DNA of 64,000 bases from Pedobacter steynii (GTDB lineage: Bacteria; Bacteroidota; Bacteroidia; Sphingobacteriales; Sphingobacteriaceae): contig NZ_FNGY01000003.1 of NCBI RefSeq assembly GCF_900103665.1, positions 124,001 to 188,000 on the forward strand, read 5' to 3'. The notes beneath the pieces are model-generated. The model had not been told where the DNA came from. It ran no database searches and was given only the letters and a program-made list of their open reading frames with translations. Shown here in pieces: positions 27,839 to 36,735 of the stretch. Every line of letters begins with the position of its first letter. Positions within the stretch are counted from its first letter, which is position 1. A program made the translations under genes and the position numbers.

Positions 27839-28918
27839 ATGAATGCAACAACTATACGTGTTCTGTATATTGATGATGAAGAAAATAACTTGCACGCTTT
27901 CAAAGCAAGTTTTAGACGCCAGTATGAAATTTACACAGCCTTATCCGCTGACGAAGGATTAAAAATTCTTGAAAACGTTTCCGTGCAGGTGATTATTGCG
28001 GATCAGAAAATGCCCAATACGACAGGAGTGGAATTTTTCAAGAACATTAAACACACTTATCCTGATCCTACAAGAATCCTGCTGACCGGTTACACCGACA
28101 TTGAGGCGCTTGCAGATGCGATCAATCATGGGGACATCTACAGGTATATCACCAAACCATGGAATGACCTGGAACTGCACAACTCTATCAAAAATGCTTA
28201 TGATGCCTATAAATCTAAAATAGACCTCAGAAATAAAGTAGCAGAACTCGAGAAAACCAATGACGAACTGAACCGGTTTATTTACAGCATTTCCCATGAG
28301 CTCAGGGCACCACTGGTTTCGGCCATGGGGATTGTCAACCTCGTTAAAATGGAAGGCCTCTTTCATTCCAGCGGCGAATACTGGGGATTGATAGAAACCT
28401 GTTCCAACAGGTTGGATTATTACATCCAGAAAACCCTCCAATACTACAAAAACAACAAGACCATTTCAGAAAATACCGCGGTCGACTTCAAGAAACTGGT
28501 ATCGGATCTGATTGAACTGTATTCCTATACGGATAAAGACATGCATTTCAATGTGAACATCACCCAGAATGAACCTTTCTTTGGAGATGCCTTCAGAATT
28601 GAAGTCATCCTGGGCAACCTGATCTCCAATGCCATAAAATATCAGAAAGAAACGGAGCTGAATAAAAATGTAAACATTACCATAGAGGTTCAGCCAACGC
28701 AGGTAAACATCGCCATCAACGACAATGGGATGGGCATCCTGAATGAACATTTAGAAAAAATATTCCTTCAGTTCTTTAAGAGCAAGATCAACCACGGAAG
28801 CGGCCTCGGTCTTTTCATCGTGAAAGAAGCATTAAATAAAATTAACGGAAAAATAGCGGTAAGTTCGAACTCAATAGAGGGCACCACCTTTAAAATAACG
28901 ATACCAAATGTTAAGTAA
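27839..28918 (+). CDS. Receiver-histidine kinase hybrid
   Basis: 359 aa, cytoplasmic. The receiver is at the N-terminus (1-120), Asp55 in IIADQKMP and Lys in YITKPW, with the same NLHAFKASFRR segment as the two stand-alone receivers upstream. A coiled coil precedes HisKA (H153 in YSISHELRAPL) and the ATPase (LGNLISNAIKYQ; GSGLGLFIVKEAL). It follows the 7TMR-DISM kinase by 11 bases and overlaps the next receiver by 11 bases. Layout suggests a phosphorelay from the membrane kinase to this protein to the last receiver. Confidence 0.9.
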   Translation: MNATTIRVLYIDDEENNLHAFKASFRRQYEIYTALSADEGLKILENVSVQVIIADQKMPNTTGVEFFKNIKHTYPDPTRILLTGYTDIEALADAINHGDIYRYITKPWNDLELHNSIKNAYDAYKSKIDLRNKVAELEKTNDELNRFIYSISHELRAPLVSAMGIVNLVKMEGLFHSSGEYWGLIETCSNRLDYYIQKTLQYYKNNKTISENTAVDFKKLVSDLIELYSYTDKDMHFNVNITQNEPFFGDAFRIEVILGNLISNAIKYQKETELNKNVNITIEVQPTQVNIAINDNGMGILNEHLEKIFLQFFKSKINHGSGLGLFIVKEALNKINGKIAVSSNSIEGTTFKITIPNVK

Positions 28919-29312
28919 GTACAAAAGAGTAATGTTGATAGATGACAATGAAGTTGACCTGAAGATCAATTCAAAAATCATTACCATATCTAAGTTATTT
29001 GATGAAATCATTCTTTGCCAATCCGGAGAAGAAGCGCTCAATTACCTCAGCCGAAACCTGAGGGAAGAAGATAAACTACCTGATTTCATCTTACTGGACA
29101 TTCAAATGCCGGAGATGGATGGCTTTGAATTCCTGGAAATCTTTAAAAGATTACCAAGCCCGATCACAGAGAAATGTATCGTAGCCATTCTCTCTTCTAC
29201 ACTGGATTTCGGAGATATCAAAAAAGCAGAAGCAAACCCTCATGTCATCAGGTTGTTCAAAAAACCATTGTTCCCCAAGGAACTGGAAGAAGTGCTGGCC
29301 AAATATCTATAA
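28908..29312 (+). CDS. Single-domain response regulator
   Basis: 134 aa, receiver only. Acidic pair IDD at 11-13, phospho-acceptor Asp64 in FILLDIQMPEMDGF, Ser/Thr in AILSSTL and Lys in LFKKPLFPKEL. The sequence is of the CheY/rcp1 type and is not close to the other receivers here. It starts inside the preceding gene (ATGTTAAGTAAG). With no output domain it must act by protein contact or as a phosphate carrier. A strong terminator follows. Confidence 0.9.
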   Translation: MLSKYKRVMLIDDNEVDLKINSKIITISKLFDEIILCQSGEEALNYLSRNLREEDKLPDFILLDIQMPEMDGFEFLEIFKRLPSPITEKCIVAILSSTLDFGDIKKAEANPHVIRLFKKPLFPKELEEVLAKYL

Positions 29313-29328
29313 ATAGAAAGCGTTAAAA

Positions 29329-29369
29329 TAAAGAAGGGCAATTTTCGGTTTGAAAATTGCCCTTCTTTA
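29329..29369. terminator. Bidirectional rho-independent terminator
   Basis: Perfect 18-bp arms (29329-29346 and 29352-29369; core AGAAGGGCAATTTTC and its complement) around a 5-base loop, with A-rich left and A/T-rich right flanks. It separates the end of the E1/nitroreductase signalling operon from the convergent fabV gene and can end both. Confidence 0.9.
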
Positions 29370-29382
29370 AAAATAACCGGAT

Positions 29383-30573
29383 TTATACCAATCCTGAAAT
29401 CTCTACCATTTCATTCACATCTGCTTCGTAGTCAATTCCTGCTACATCAAAGCCAAAAAGGTTAAGGAAATCTTTTTTATAACCTGCAAGGTCTCCTGTT
29501 GCCGGCAGCGTTTCCGTAGTTGATTCCAACCATAAAGCCGCAACCTTAGCCTGAACGTCTTCACGCATCTCCCAATCGTCTACACGGATTCTTCCCTGCG
29601 CATCAGTCAGTACTTCAGCACCTGTATATAAACGCTCTTTAAACAAACGCTGGATCTGCTCAATACATCCTTCATGAATTCCTTCTGCTTTCATCACTTT
29701 GTATAATAAAGAGATGTACAAAGGAATTACCGGAATTGCAGAGCTCGCCTGGGTCACTAAGGCTTTGTTTACGGACACATAAGCTTTTCCGTTGATATCT
29801 TTTAGCGTATCAGTAATTGTGAAAGCTGTGGCCTCTAAATGATCCTTAGCGCGACCAATGGTTCCTTTACGGTATACCGCTTCGGTTAAAGCAGGGCCGA
29901 TATAAGAATAAGCAACTGTAGTTGCACCATCAGCAAGTAAACCTGCGGCTTTTAATTCGTCGATCCACATCGCCCAGTCTTCACCACCCATTACCGCAAC
30001 TGTATTTTCAATATCTTCTTCATTAGCCGGCTGAATAGAGATCTCAGAAACAACTCCGGTATGGAAATCTACCGTATTGTTGCTAAACACTTCACCTATT
30101 GGCCTCAACACTGAATTATGTGTCACTCCCGTTACCGGATGAACCCTTTTTGGAGAAGCAAGACTGTAAATAACCAGGTCAATCTGTCCAAGGTCTGCTT
30201 TGATCAGTGCCAACGTTTTTTCTTTGATCTCTTTCGAGAAAGCATCTCCGTTGATACTTTTAGCATACAGACCGGCATTGTGCGCCTGTGTTTCAAATGC
30301 GGCGGTATTGTACCAGCCTGCTGAAGCTGTTTTTCCTTCTGCAGGTGGTTTTTCAAAATAAACACCAATGGTAGCAGCATCAGATCCAAAGGCACTGGTA
30401 ATCCTGGAAGCCAGACCAAAACCGGTAGAAGCGCCAATTACAAGCACTTTTTTAGGACCATCGATCGATCCTTTCGATTTTACATAGTTGATCTGATTCA
30501 ACACATTTTGGGCACAACCTTCCGGATGAGCGGTCAGGCATATAAACCCACGTATTCTAGGCGCAATAATCAT
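29383..30573 (-). CDS. fabV: Trans-2-enoyl-(acyl-carrier-protein) reductase FabV
   Basis: FabV reduces trans-2-enoyl-ACP/CoA with NADH in the last step of fatty acid elongation and resists triclosan. The ATG at 30573 gives the family opening MIIAPRIRGFICLTAHPEGC; an earlier in-frame start would add 10 untypical residues. NAD-binding GASTGFGLASRI (about 50) and the catalytic Tyr-X8-Lys (YRKGTIGRAK) are present. The length of 396 aa is normal. It is a single gene. Confidence 0.95.
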   Translation of the reverse strand: MIIAPRIRGFICLTAHPEGCAQNVLNQINYVKSKGSIDGPKKVLVIGASTGFGLASRITSAFGSDAATIGVYFEKPPAEGKTASAGWYNTAAFETQAHNAGLYAKSINGDAFSKEIKEKTLALIKADLGQIDLVIYSLASPKRVHPVTGVTHNSVLRPIGEVFSNNTVDFHTGVVSEISIQPANEEDIENTVAVMGGEDWAMWIDELKAAGLLADGATTVAYSYIGPALTEAVYRKGTIGRAKDHLEATAFTITDTLKDINGKAYVSVNKALVTQASSAIPVIPLYISLLYKVMKAEGIHEGCIEQIQRLFKERLYTGAEVLTDAQGRIRVDDWEMREDVQAKVAALWLESTTETLPATGDLAGYKKDFLNLFGFDVAGIDYEADVNEMVEISGLV

Positions 30574-30619
30574 AAATATTTTTTTTATAGCGGTTTTACT
30601 CAATTATTCAGCAAACATA

Positions 30620-30659
30620 ATAAAAACAAAAAACAAAACCCGGTACTTTAGACCGGGTT
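30620..30659 (-). terminator. Rho-independent terminator of the M57 protease gene
   Basis: On the minus strand an 8-bp perfect stem (30652-30659 with 30637-30644; ACCCGGT and its complement) has a 7-base loop. It is followed by a long T-rich tract (30620-30636). It lies behind the metalloprotease gene and ahead of fabV. Confidence 0.8.
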
Positions 30660-30704
30660 CTGTCAGATCACCTATTCACGTGACGCTATATTAATTTTCA
30701 GGAA

Positions 30705-31541
30705 TTAATACAGGTAGTTCAGCGCAATAATGTCGTTGGCGTTAAAGGTACGGTTCCCACCGTTTGAACAAGCGAGCATCCATGAATTTGCATCAGGACC
30801 TGTTGGCGTTCCAGGGATATGGATTGCACCAACACCTGCCTGGCCTTCATTACCAGCACCTGCAGAACCGCAGCTATAAGCACGGTTCATGTAATCAGTA
30901 TGACGCATACCAATGCAATGGCCAACTTCATGCTGGATCACAGAAGCAAGGTAATTTAAATTTGGATTCGTACCGTACGCAGCAGGATTCGTATTCATAC
31001 GGATCTTATTGAAAGGTTTACCTTGTGAAGTAGGGAAACCTGCAGAACCTAAGGTAATGAAACCACCACTTGGACCTTCGTTAAAGCCTACGATATCAAT
31101 CTTTCCGATCGTCCCGGTTGTTGCCAGCTGGAAAGTAAGCGACAAACCCAATGCATTGTATCTGGCGATCATAATGTTGGTCGCATCTTTATACACTTGC
31201 GGGAGGTTCGATACGGATACCGTAATTACCTGCGGAAGGGTGGTTACTAAATTGGTGGTTCTATATTGCTCTTCTTTCGCGATCACCAAATTAGGGCTTT
31301 CGACTTTTTGAGTAAGATTCTCGTCCGTTAAAAGGATATCTCCTTCTACAAGGTAGCCGCCTTCGATTTTACGGGCACCTTCAGTGCTAAATCCCTGGGC
31401 TTTAATCTGAGCTAAAGTGGCAGCAGAAAGTTCTTCCTGTTTTGGAGCGTCTTCCGCTACATTTTTATCTTTTGTACAGGAGTAAAGTCCCCCGGTTAAT
31501 AAGCACAGCACGGCTAGGGTTAAGATTCGATTGGTTTTCAT
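30705..31541 (-). CDS. Secreted M57-type (HEIGH) zinc metalloprotease lipoprotein
   Basis: 278 aa. The signal peptide ends in a lipobox-like LYSC (Cys22). The zinc-binding motif HEVGHCIGMRH (about 203-213) is of the metzincin type HExxHxxGxxH, as in Peptidase_M57. A downstream HIPGTP and Met region could be the Met-turn. It probably degrades proteins outside or on the outer membrane. It diverges from the subtilisin-like T9SS protease at 31654, with which it may form a secreted proteolytic set. Confidence 0.85.
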   Translation of the reverse strand: MKTNRILTLAVLCLLTGGLYSCTKDKNVAEDAPKQEELSAATLAQIKAQGFSTEGARKIEGGYLVEGDILLTDENLTQKVESPNLVIAKEEQYRTTNLVTTLPQVITVSVSNLPQVYKDATNIMIARYNALGLSLTFQLATTGTIGKIDIVGFNEGPSGGFITLGSAGFPTSQGKPFNKIRMNTNPAAYGTNPNLNYLASVIQHEVGHCIGMRHTDYMNRAYSCGSAGAGNEGQAGVGAIHIPGTPTGPDANSWMLACSNGGNRTFNANDIIALNYLY

Positions 31542-31653
31542 AAATTAGTTTAATTAGGATGATTAATATTGGTTAGTTAATTTGTGAAATAGGTGATTAA
31601 TTGTAATTTAGTAAGAATTATTTACGTAATCAAAATTTTACAACATAAAATTA

Positions 31654-34485
31654 TTGAATTTTCTAACTAGATCTCTTTTGTTACTATTCTGGCTAATTAG
31701 CACCTATGTCCAGGCCCAAATTCCCTCAACGAAAATTGAGCGGGTGTATGAGAAGTATGTTTCTGTTTCCGATAAAAAATTAGCACTTCCTGTAGATAGC
31801 ATGGTGCTCGTAAAGACAAACAGAGTTCTCAGTGCCAATGAATTAGCAAAATTAAATCCCAGCAGACAGTTCTCTTCCACTCATTTTGTACTGAACAGAA
31901 AAGCCCTAAAAAATTTAGCTGCAACAGTCGTTTATCAGGCTCCGGCAAATGCTTTATGGAAGGCCAGCGACAAGCTAAATGAGCTCCTCGCACAAGGTAA
32001 TTCACAAAATAAACCCATAAAAATCAGATTCGTCCTCAAAGAACTCAAAAATGGAGTTCCACCATTTTTATCCGGGTATCAGCCGGAAATAGATTTTAAC
32101 CATAACCTCATCACAGCAGTCATCCCGCTCTCTGAGATAACTGCCGTTTTGGAACAGGAAACCGTTCTTTTTGCAGACATCATTCAGAAGGTCAAGGTAG
32201 AATCAGTCATCTCGAAATTTGACCACACACTGAATGAGATCTCTACCGTACATGCCCTGTTTCCTGATATCGATGGCAACGGAATCACGATCTCCTTAAA
32301 AGAGCGAATGTTTGACGTTAAAGATCTGGACTTATTGGGCAAGTATATTCCCGGAGCAATTAGTCCCAACAAGGACATTCAGCAACATGCCACAGACATG
32401 GCAACCATAGCGCTTGGCAATGGCAATTCCTATTATAAAGGACTCGGCGTAGCACCAGCCGCTAAATTAAGTTCTTCGGATGTTGATAAAAGTACGCTTC
32501 CTGACGAGTTAAAAAGCTTCAGAGATTTAAATATCAATATTCAAAACCATTCTTATGGAACAACGCTGGAGAGCATGTATGGCATCGAAGCCGCTGCCTA
32601 CGATAAACAGGTATTTGAATCTTCCGATTTAATCCATGCTTTCTCTGCAGGAAACAGTGGTACAACAACACCAACTTCAGGGGTTTATAAGGACCTGCCA
32701 AACACCTCAAACCTTACCGGAAACTTTAAACAGGCGAAAAACATCCTGGTCATTGGTTCAGTCAGCCGGGAGAATGTCATTGAGGCGCTGAGTAGCAGAG
32801 GGCCAGCTTATGATGGAAGGGTAAAACCTGATGTGGTTACCTTTAGTGAGGATGGAACTTCCGGTGCAACAGCACTGGCCAGCGGCGTAGCCATTCTCTT
32901 TGAACAAAAATACAAAAGCTTATTTGGAAAAGCTCCTTCCTCTGCACTGGCAAGGAGCATCTTAATCAATTCTTCTGATGATTTGGGAACTCCACAGGTG
33001 GACTATATCTATGGCTACGGCAAATTAAATGCAAGGGAAGCGCTAAATACACTAACAGATAACAGATACAAGGCCTCAGTAATTAGTCAGGATCAGGATT
33101 TCAGCATCCCGATACAGGTTCCTGCAAACCAAAAGTCAATAAAAGTTACCCTGGTTTGGAACGATCCTCCCGCACAGGTCAACACTGCACAAAGCATCGT
33201 TAATCACCTTGACCTATCTCTGCAGAGCCCATCCGGGGAAGTTATTTTACCCTGGGTGCTGAGCAGTTATCCTCACCTTGATTCTCTTGCTGCTCCGGCA
33301 AAACGCAAGATCGACCAACTGAATACCGTTCAGCAGGTCAGCCTGGAAAATCTTGCTCCAGGAACCTATACCGTTCATGTCAAAGGCCGTAAAGTACAAC
33401 AAACGCTTCAGGATTTTTCGATTGCCTATAGCCTCAGTACCGCGGATAATTTCCTTTGGACTTACCCGGAAAACGCAGACCATGTCCCGGCAACTGAAGA
33501 GAATTATTTCCGTTGGAAAAACAGCTTCGCTTCAGGAAAAACAGGGAAATTATCGGTTAGTTATGATAATGGAACCAACTGGACCGTTCTAAACAACAAT
33601 ACTGACCTGAGTAAAAATTTCTATAAATGGGCAACACCGGACCTGCTAACGAAAGCAATCCTCAAAATGGAAGTCGATGCCAATACTTTTCAAAGCAAGC
33701 CCTTCCTCATTTCTAAATCACCAGAACTGAAAGTGGGTTATAATTGCGATGACGCACTGTTCTTTCATTGGAGCCCGATAGCCAATGCTACCGGTTACAC
33801 CATTTATCACCTTAAAGATCAAAAAATGGTGCCTTTGACTGATGTCAGCGATACCTTAAGCATTATACAAAAAGCAAGCACTAACAGTACAGTCTTTGCC
33901 ATTGCAGCTAAAGGCCCCGGTTTTACCGGCTTAAGAAGCCGTGCCATTGATTATACCCTACAAGGAATCTCCTGCTACACCCGCTCATTTACGGGAACAG
34001 TAGCAGGTGACCAGATTGTGCTGAACCTATACATTGGAACGACCAATAACCTGAAAAAGCTAACCTGGGAAAAACAGAGTTCAAGAGGTGTTTTCAGCAC
34101 GCTTTCAGAAAGCAACATTACTCAGGGACAACTCACTTATAGCTATACCGATATCAACCCGAAAACAGGTCCGCAATGGTACCGGGTAACGATGGAAACG
34201 CTCGATGGCCGAAAAATCCAGACAGAAGTGATCCTGGTGGATTTCCTGAAAGATGCTGATTTCAGCTTTTACCCAAACCCTGTCGAAACCAATATCAATA
34301 TCCTGAACGGAGGATATGAAGCCTATACTTTCGAATTGTACAACATTCTTGGCCAGCGGGTGTTTGAAGAAAAAGCAAATGGGAATAAACAATTTGACAT
34401 TTCCAGACTAAACACCGGACTCTATATCGGAGTGATCTCCAGAAACGGCAAATCCCTGAAGAAGATTAAAATCATCAAGAAATAA
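31654..34485 (+). CDS. Subtilisin-like (S8) protein with T9SS type A sorting domain
   Basis: 943 aa, TTG start; no in-frame ATG close by, and the signal peptide (1-22, VQAQ) begins here. The S8 domain (about 190-480) shows His245 (QQHATDMATI), Asn-containing FSAGNSG and Ser403 (GTSGATALASG). Where the catalytic Asp is expected (V-D-T-G) this protein has KERM, with Glu217 and Asp221 nearby, so activity is in doubt. Middle Ig-like/fibronectin regions follow, and the C-terminus (SFYPNPVETN, LYNILGQRVF, GLYIGVI) is a type A T9SS domain. It is probably cell-surface or secreted. Confidence 0.85.
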   Translation: MNFLTRSLLLLFWLISTYVQAQIPSTKIERVYEKYVSVSDKKLALPVDSMVLVKTNRVLSANELAKLNPSRQFSSTHFVLNRKALKNLAATVVYQAPANALWKASDKLNELLAQGNSQNKPIKIRFVLKELKNGVPPFLSGYQPEIDFNHNLITAVIPLSEITAVLEQETVLFADIIQKVKVESVISKFDHTLNEISTVHALFPDIDGNGITISLKERMFDVKDLDLLGKYIPGAISPNKDIQQHATDMATIALGNGNSYYKGLGVAPAAKLSSSDVDKSTLPDELKSFRDLNINIQNHSYGTTLESMYGIEAAAYDKQVFESSDLIHAFSAGNSGTTTPTSGVYKDLPNTSNLTGNFKQAKNILVIGSVSRENVIEALSSRGPAYDGRVKPDVVTFSEDGTSGATALASGVAILFEQKYKSLFGKAPSSALARSILINSSDDLGTPQVDYIYGYGKLNAREALNTLTDNRYKASVISQDQDFSIPIQVPANQKSIKVTLVWNDPPAQVNTAQSIVNHLDLSLQSPSGEVILPWVLSSYPHLDSLAAPAKRKIDQLNTVQQVSLENLAPGTYTVHVKGRKVQQTLQDFSIAYSLSTADNFLWTYPENADHVPATEENYFRWKNSFASGKTGKLSVSYDNGTNWTVLNNNTDLSKNFYKWATPDLLTKAILKMEVDANTFQSKPFLISKSPELKVGYNCDDALFFHWSPIANATGYTIYHLKDQKMVPLTDVSDTLSIIQKASTNSTVFAIAAKGPGFTGLRSRAIDYTLQGISCYTRSFTGTVAGDQIVLNLYIGTTNNLKKLTWEKQSSRGVFSTLSESNITQGQLTYSYTDINPKTGPQWYRVTMETLDGRKIQTEVILVDFLKDADFSFYPNPVETNINILNGGYEAYTFELYNILGQRVFEEKANGNKQFDISRLNTGLYIGVISRNGKSLKKIKIIKK

Positions 34486-34497
34486 CCCAGTCTATTT

Positions 34498-35031
34498 ATG
34501 AAAGAGATCACGTACAGGCCATTGAAGAGAAAAGAAATTGAACAGATCAGGACAATTGACCGCGCAGAAAGCATTTACGAATCTTACGAATACAAAGATG
34601 GGATATTGATCCTGGCCCCTGATCATTATGAGATCAACGAATGGGATGAGGAAGATCTCGACGAACTCATGACTGCGCAGTACAAAATCATAGATGCAGG
34701 TGGAACAATAATTGGTGCTTTTGATACACAGACGCTTGCCGGAGCAGTCTCCATAGAAAAGAAAAAAAGAGGTTCAGCTGCTGAATACTGCAAAATGGAC
34801 ATGTTATATGTAAGCTCCACCTATAGAGGCCGGCAAATAGGACAACAACTAATCGGGGAGGCAAAAAGAGAAGGAAAGGCTTTTGGAGCAACAAAATTAT
34901 ACATCTCTGCAACGCCAACAAAAGCGACTGTCGACTTTTACATGAAATCCGGAGCCATATTAACGACAGAACTGGACCAGGAATTATTTGACCATCAACC
35001 ACTTGATATCCATCTGGAACTAAAAATCTAA
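34498..35031 (+). CDS. GNAT family N-acetyltransferase
   Basis: 177 aa. The acetyl-CoA loop is LYVSSTYRGRQIGQQLIGEA (about 102-121, motif R-x-x-G-x-G/Q), followed by ATKLYISATPTKATVDFYMK, the usual beta-5/alpha-4 region ending in FY..G. The substrate is unknown. It begins 12 bases after the S8 protease gene and is probably cotranscribed. An inverted repeat (35103-35124) without a T-tract follows at some distance. Confidence 0.85.
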   Translation: MKEITYRPLKRKEIEQIRTIDRAESIYESYEYKDGILILAPDHYEINEWDEEDLDELMTAQYKIIDAGGTIIGAFDTQTLAGAVSIEKKKRGSAAEYCKMDMLYVSSTYRGRQIGQQLIGEAKREGKAFGATKLYISATPTKATVDFYMKSGAILTTELDQELFDHQPLDIHLELKI

Positions 35032-35193
35032 TTGGCCTCCGGGGCTAAACCATCGGGCAAAGATATCCGGTTCATAAAACAACATTGCCTGTAACGCAAA
35101 TCATACTGAGAAAAGACTCAGTATTCGCACAAAAACAAATCAATAGAGAAATTTATATTTATCTTCGTTTAAATTTAAATTAACACAGAAATA

Positions 35194-36432
35194 ATGAAGA
35201 AAAACATTTTATTCTCTGCTCTTCTTTTAGGAGCTCTCGTATCATGTAAAAAGAAGGACCTGAATTCAGAACCACCAGTACTCCCCCCCGTAAAGCTGGA
35301 ATATTCTAAACTCAGCATTGAAAAACATAAAGAAGCCTTAGAAGACAATGGGATTAATTTCTTAGCAAAAATAAACACCTTACCTAACGAAAAATTTATT
35401 GCTGCATTAACCAGACTGGCAGAACTGGACCTGGAAATAATGTCCAACTCGGTAGTGGGAAGACAAATCATTTCTACCAGCTTTGCTGCTAAAAACAACA
35501 ATGTAGACCGTGTTTTTTCTGCGCTTACCTCTGCAAACACAGGTGTTAAATCAGGTGCTTTAAATGAATTCTACGGCATTTACACTTTCGATAGCAAACT
35601 GAACAAATGGACAAAAACAGCATCCGGCGATAAATTTGAAATCAACTATCCTGCAACAGCATCTGCTACCGAAAACAATGCAGTACTAACAGCAACCTAT
35701 ACTGCTTCCAAAGTAACAGCATCAGTTGATGGAACAACCTATGAACTGCCTGCTGCTGTAAATGCAACATTGAAAGTTGATGGTAAAGAAGAGCTGAAAT
35801 TAGCCTCAACTTATGAGTTTAATACAGATGGTACACCTTTAAAAACAAATATAAACCTTGCTTTAGGTTCATTTGCCTTCAAAATTGACATCAGCAATGA
35901 TTTAAAAGTACTAAATTCAAGCCTTTCCATTTCCAAAGGAACTGAAACCTTGTTTAGTCTCAATGTTACAGGAAACGGCAATACAAACTTTAATGTAATT
36001 AAAGATGCTGAAAGATTTGAAGAGGTATTAAAAAATGCAAATACAGCTATGCAGATCATGAACATTCAGATTGCTGGTCAGATAGACATTAAAGCAATAG
36101 CTGATGCCGAGAAAGCGAACGAAAATCTTCCGGAAAAGGAAAAATACAAGAAGAAAGCTGAGGCCTATAACGCCAACGCAAATGTTCTTGCCTTCTATAA
36201 AAAAGAAAATGCAATCATTGCTAAATCGGAGCTCGTATCTATTGAAGATTCTTATACCTATACATATTATGATTATGAAAAAGGAAAAGAAGTTACTGAA
36301 ACGAATTTCTACTATAGCACAGAGCCTCGTCTGGTGTTTCAAGACGGTTCTAAATTAAGCATGAAAGAATTCACACAGTCTGGTTTCAAAAAATTAATCA
36401 CTGACTTTGAGGCCTACGCCAATCGTTTCTAA
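35194..36432 (+). CDS. Lipoprotein of unknown function, 412 aa
   Basis: The N-terminal signal ends LLGALVSCKKK, a clear lipobox (Cys19), so the mature protein is lipid-anchored with a +2 Lys pattern common in Bacteroidota surface lipoproteins. The rest is Asn/Thr/Lys-rich with long beta-strand stretches (60-320) and a charged helix (NLPEKEKYKKKAEAYNANAN). No known domain is recognised. Just behind its stop lies the tRNA fragment that marks the integration region. Confidence 0.65.
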   Translation: MKKNILFSALLLGALVSCKKKDLNSEPPVLPPVKLEYSKLSIEKHKEALEDNGINFLAKINTLPNEKFIAALTRLAELDLEIMSNSVVGRQIISTSFAAKNNNVDRVFSALTSANTGVKSGALNEFYGIYTFDSKLNKWTKTASGDKFEINYPATASATENNAVLTATYTASKVTASVDGTTYELPAAVNATLKVDGKEELKLASTYEFNTDGTPLKTNINLALGSFAFKIDISNDLKVLNSSLSISKGTETLFSLNVTGNGNTNFNVIKDAERFEEVLKNANTAMQIMNIQIAGQIDIKAIADAEKANENLPEKEKYKKKAEAYNANANVLAFYKKENAIIAKSELVSIEDSYTYTYYDYEKGKEVTETNFYYSTEPRLVFQDGSKLSMKEFTQSGFKKLITDFEAYANRF

Positions 36433-36460
36433 AACAGGGTAACGAAAGATAAAAAAGGTG

Positions 36461-36507
36461 GGAGATTCGTAATCTTTTGGTCGATGGTTCGAGCCCATCA
36501 TGGTCCA
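36461..36507 (+). pseudogene. 3' half of a tRNA-Thr(CGT) gene
   Basis: The anticodon arm GGAGA-TTCGTAA-TCTTT has a 7-base loop with U33 and anticodon CGT (36468-36470). A variable loop TGGTC follows, then a perfect T arm GATGG-TTCGAGC-CCATC and acceptor strand ATGGTCC plus A73. The 5' acceptor strand and D arm are missing: the bases before 36461 do not pair with ATGGTCC. Such 3' tRNA ends are typical attachment-site remnants of integrated elements. Confidence 0.7.
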
Positions 36508-36513
36508 CTGCTT

Positions 36514-36549
36514 AAAAAGCCGTTTTTCGATAAGAAGAACGGCTTTTTT
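36514..36549 (+). terminator. Terminator-like hairpin behind the tRNA fragment (copy 1 of 3)
   Basis: Stem AAAAAGCCGTT (36514-36524) with AACGGCTTTTT (36538-36548) and loop TTTCGATAAGAAG, followed by T. It is the normal terminator position behind the tRNA. The same loop recurs in two more copies at about 38190 and 39120, within a region of island character. Confidence 0.75.
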
Positions 36550-36634
36550 CGTTTCTAAGTGTTATTTGTCGGCTGCAAGATTTATGTTTCCTATATCTAA
36601 AACCGGAACAAACATGTCACGGTATTTTAACTGA

Positions 36635-36733
36635 GTTTGGTTTGTTACAAAACACAAGACAATATGGGCTTGTTTTGTTACATTATTTAAGTAAATTTGG
36701 ATTGGTTTTATTACAAAATAAAAATCATACCGG
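36635..36733. repeat. Three diverged 33-bp tandem repeats upstream of the AAA ATPase
   Basis: Units start at 36635, 36668 and 36701. Each has TTTGTTACA (or TTTATTACA in the third) at the same offset: 36641, 36674 and 36707. Each unit ends in GG. The 33-base period keeps sites on nearly the same helix face. A promoter element TAAATTTG (36692-36699) lies in the second unit. The array could bind a regulator of the downstream ATPase gene. Confidence 0.6.
36670..36699 (+). promoter_or_regulatory. Putative promoter of the AAA ATPase gene
   Basis: TTG (36670-36672), 19 bases, then TAAATTTG (36692-36699), a match to the Bacteroidota -7 element TAnnTTTG with a partial -33 element. Transcription would start near 36706, after the upstream possible start codon at 36697. 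This supports the ATG at 36736 as the true start of the ATPase. Confidence 0.45.
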
Positions 36734-36735
36734 TC

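Noticed and set aside
35103..35124. ATACTGAG / CTCAGTAT inverted repeat as terminator
   Set aside because: Not followed by a T-run and the stem is only 8 bp; may be a weak hairpin only.
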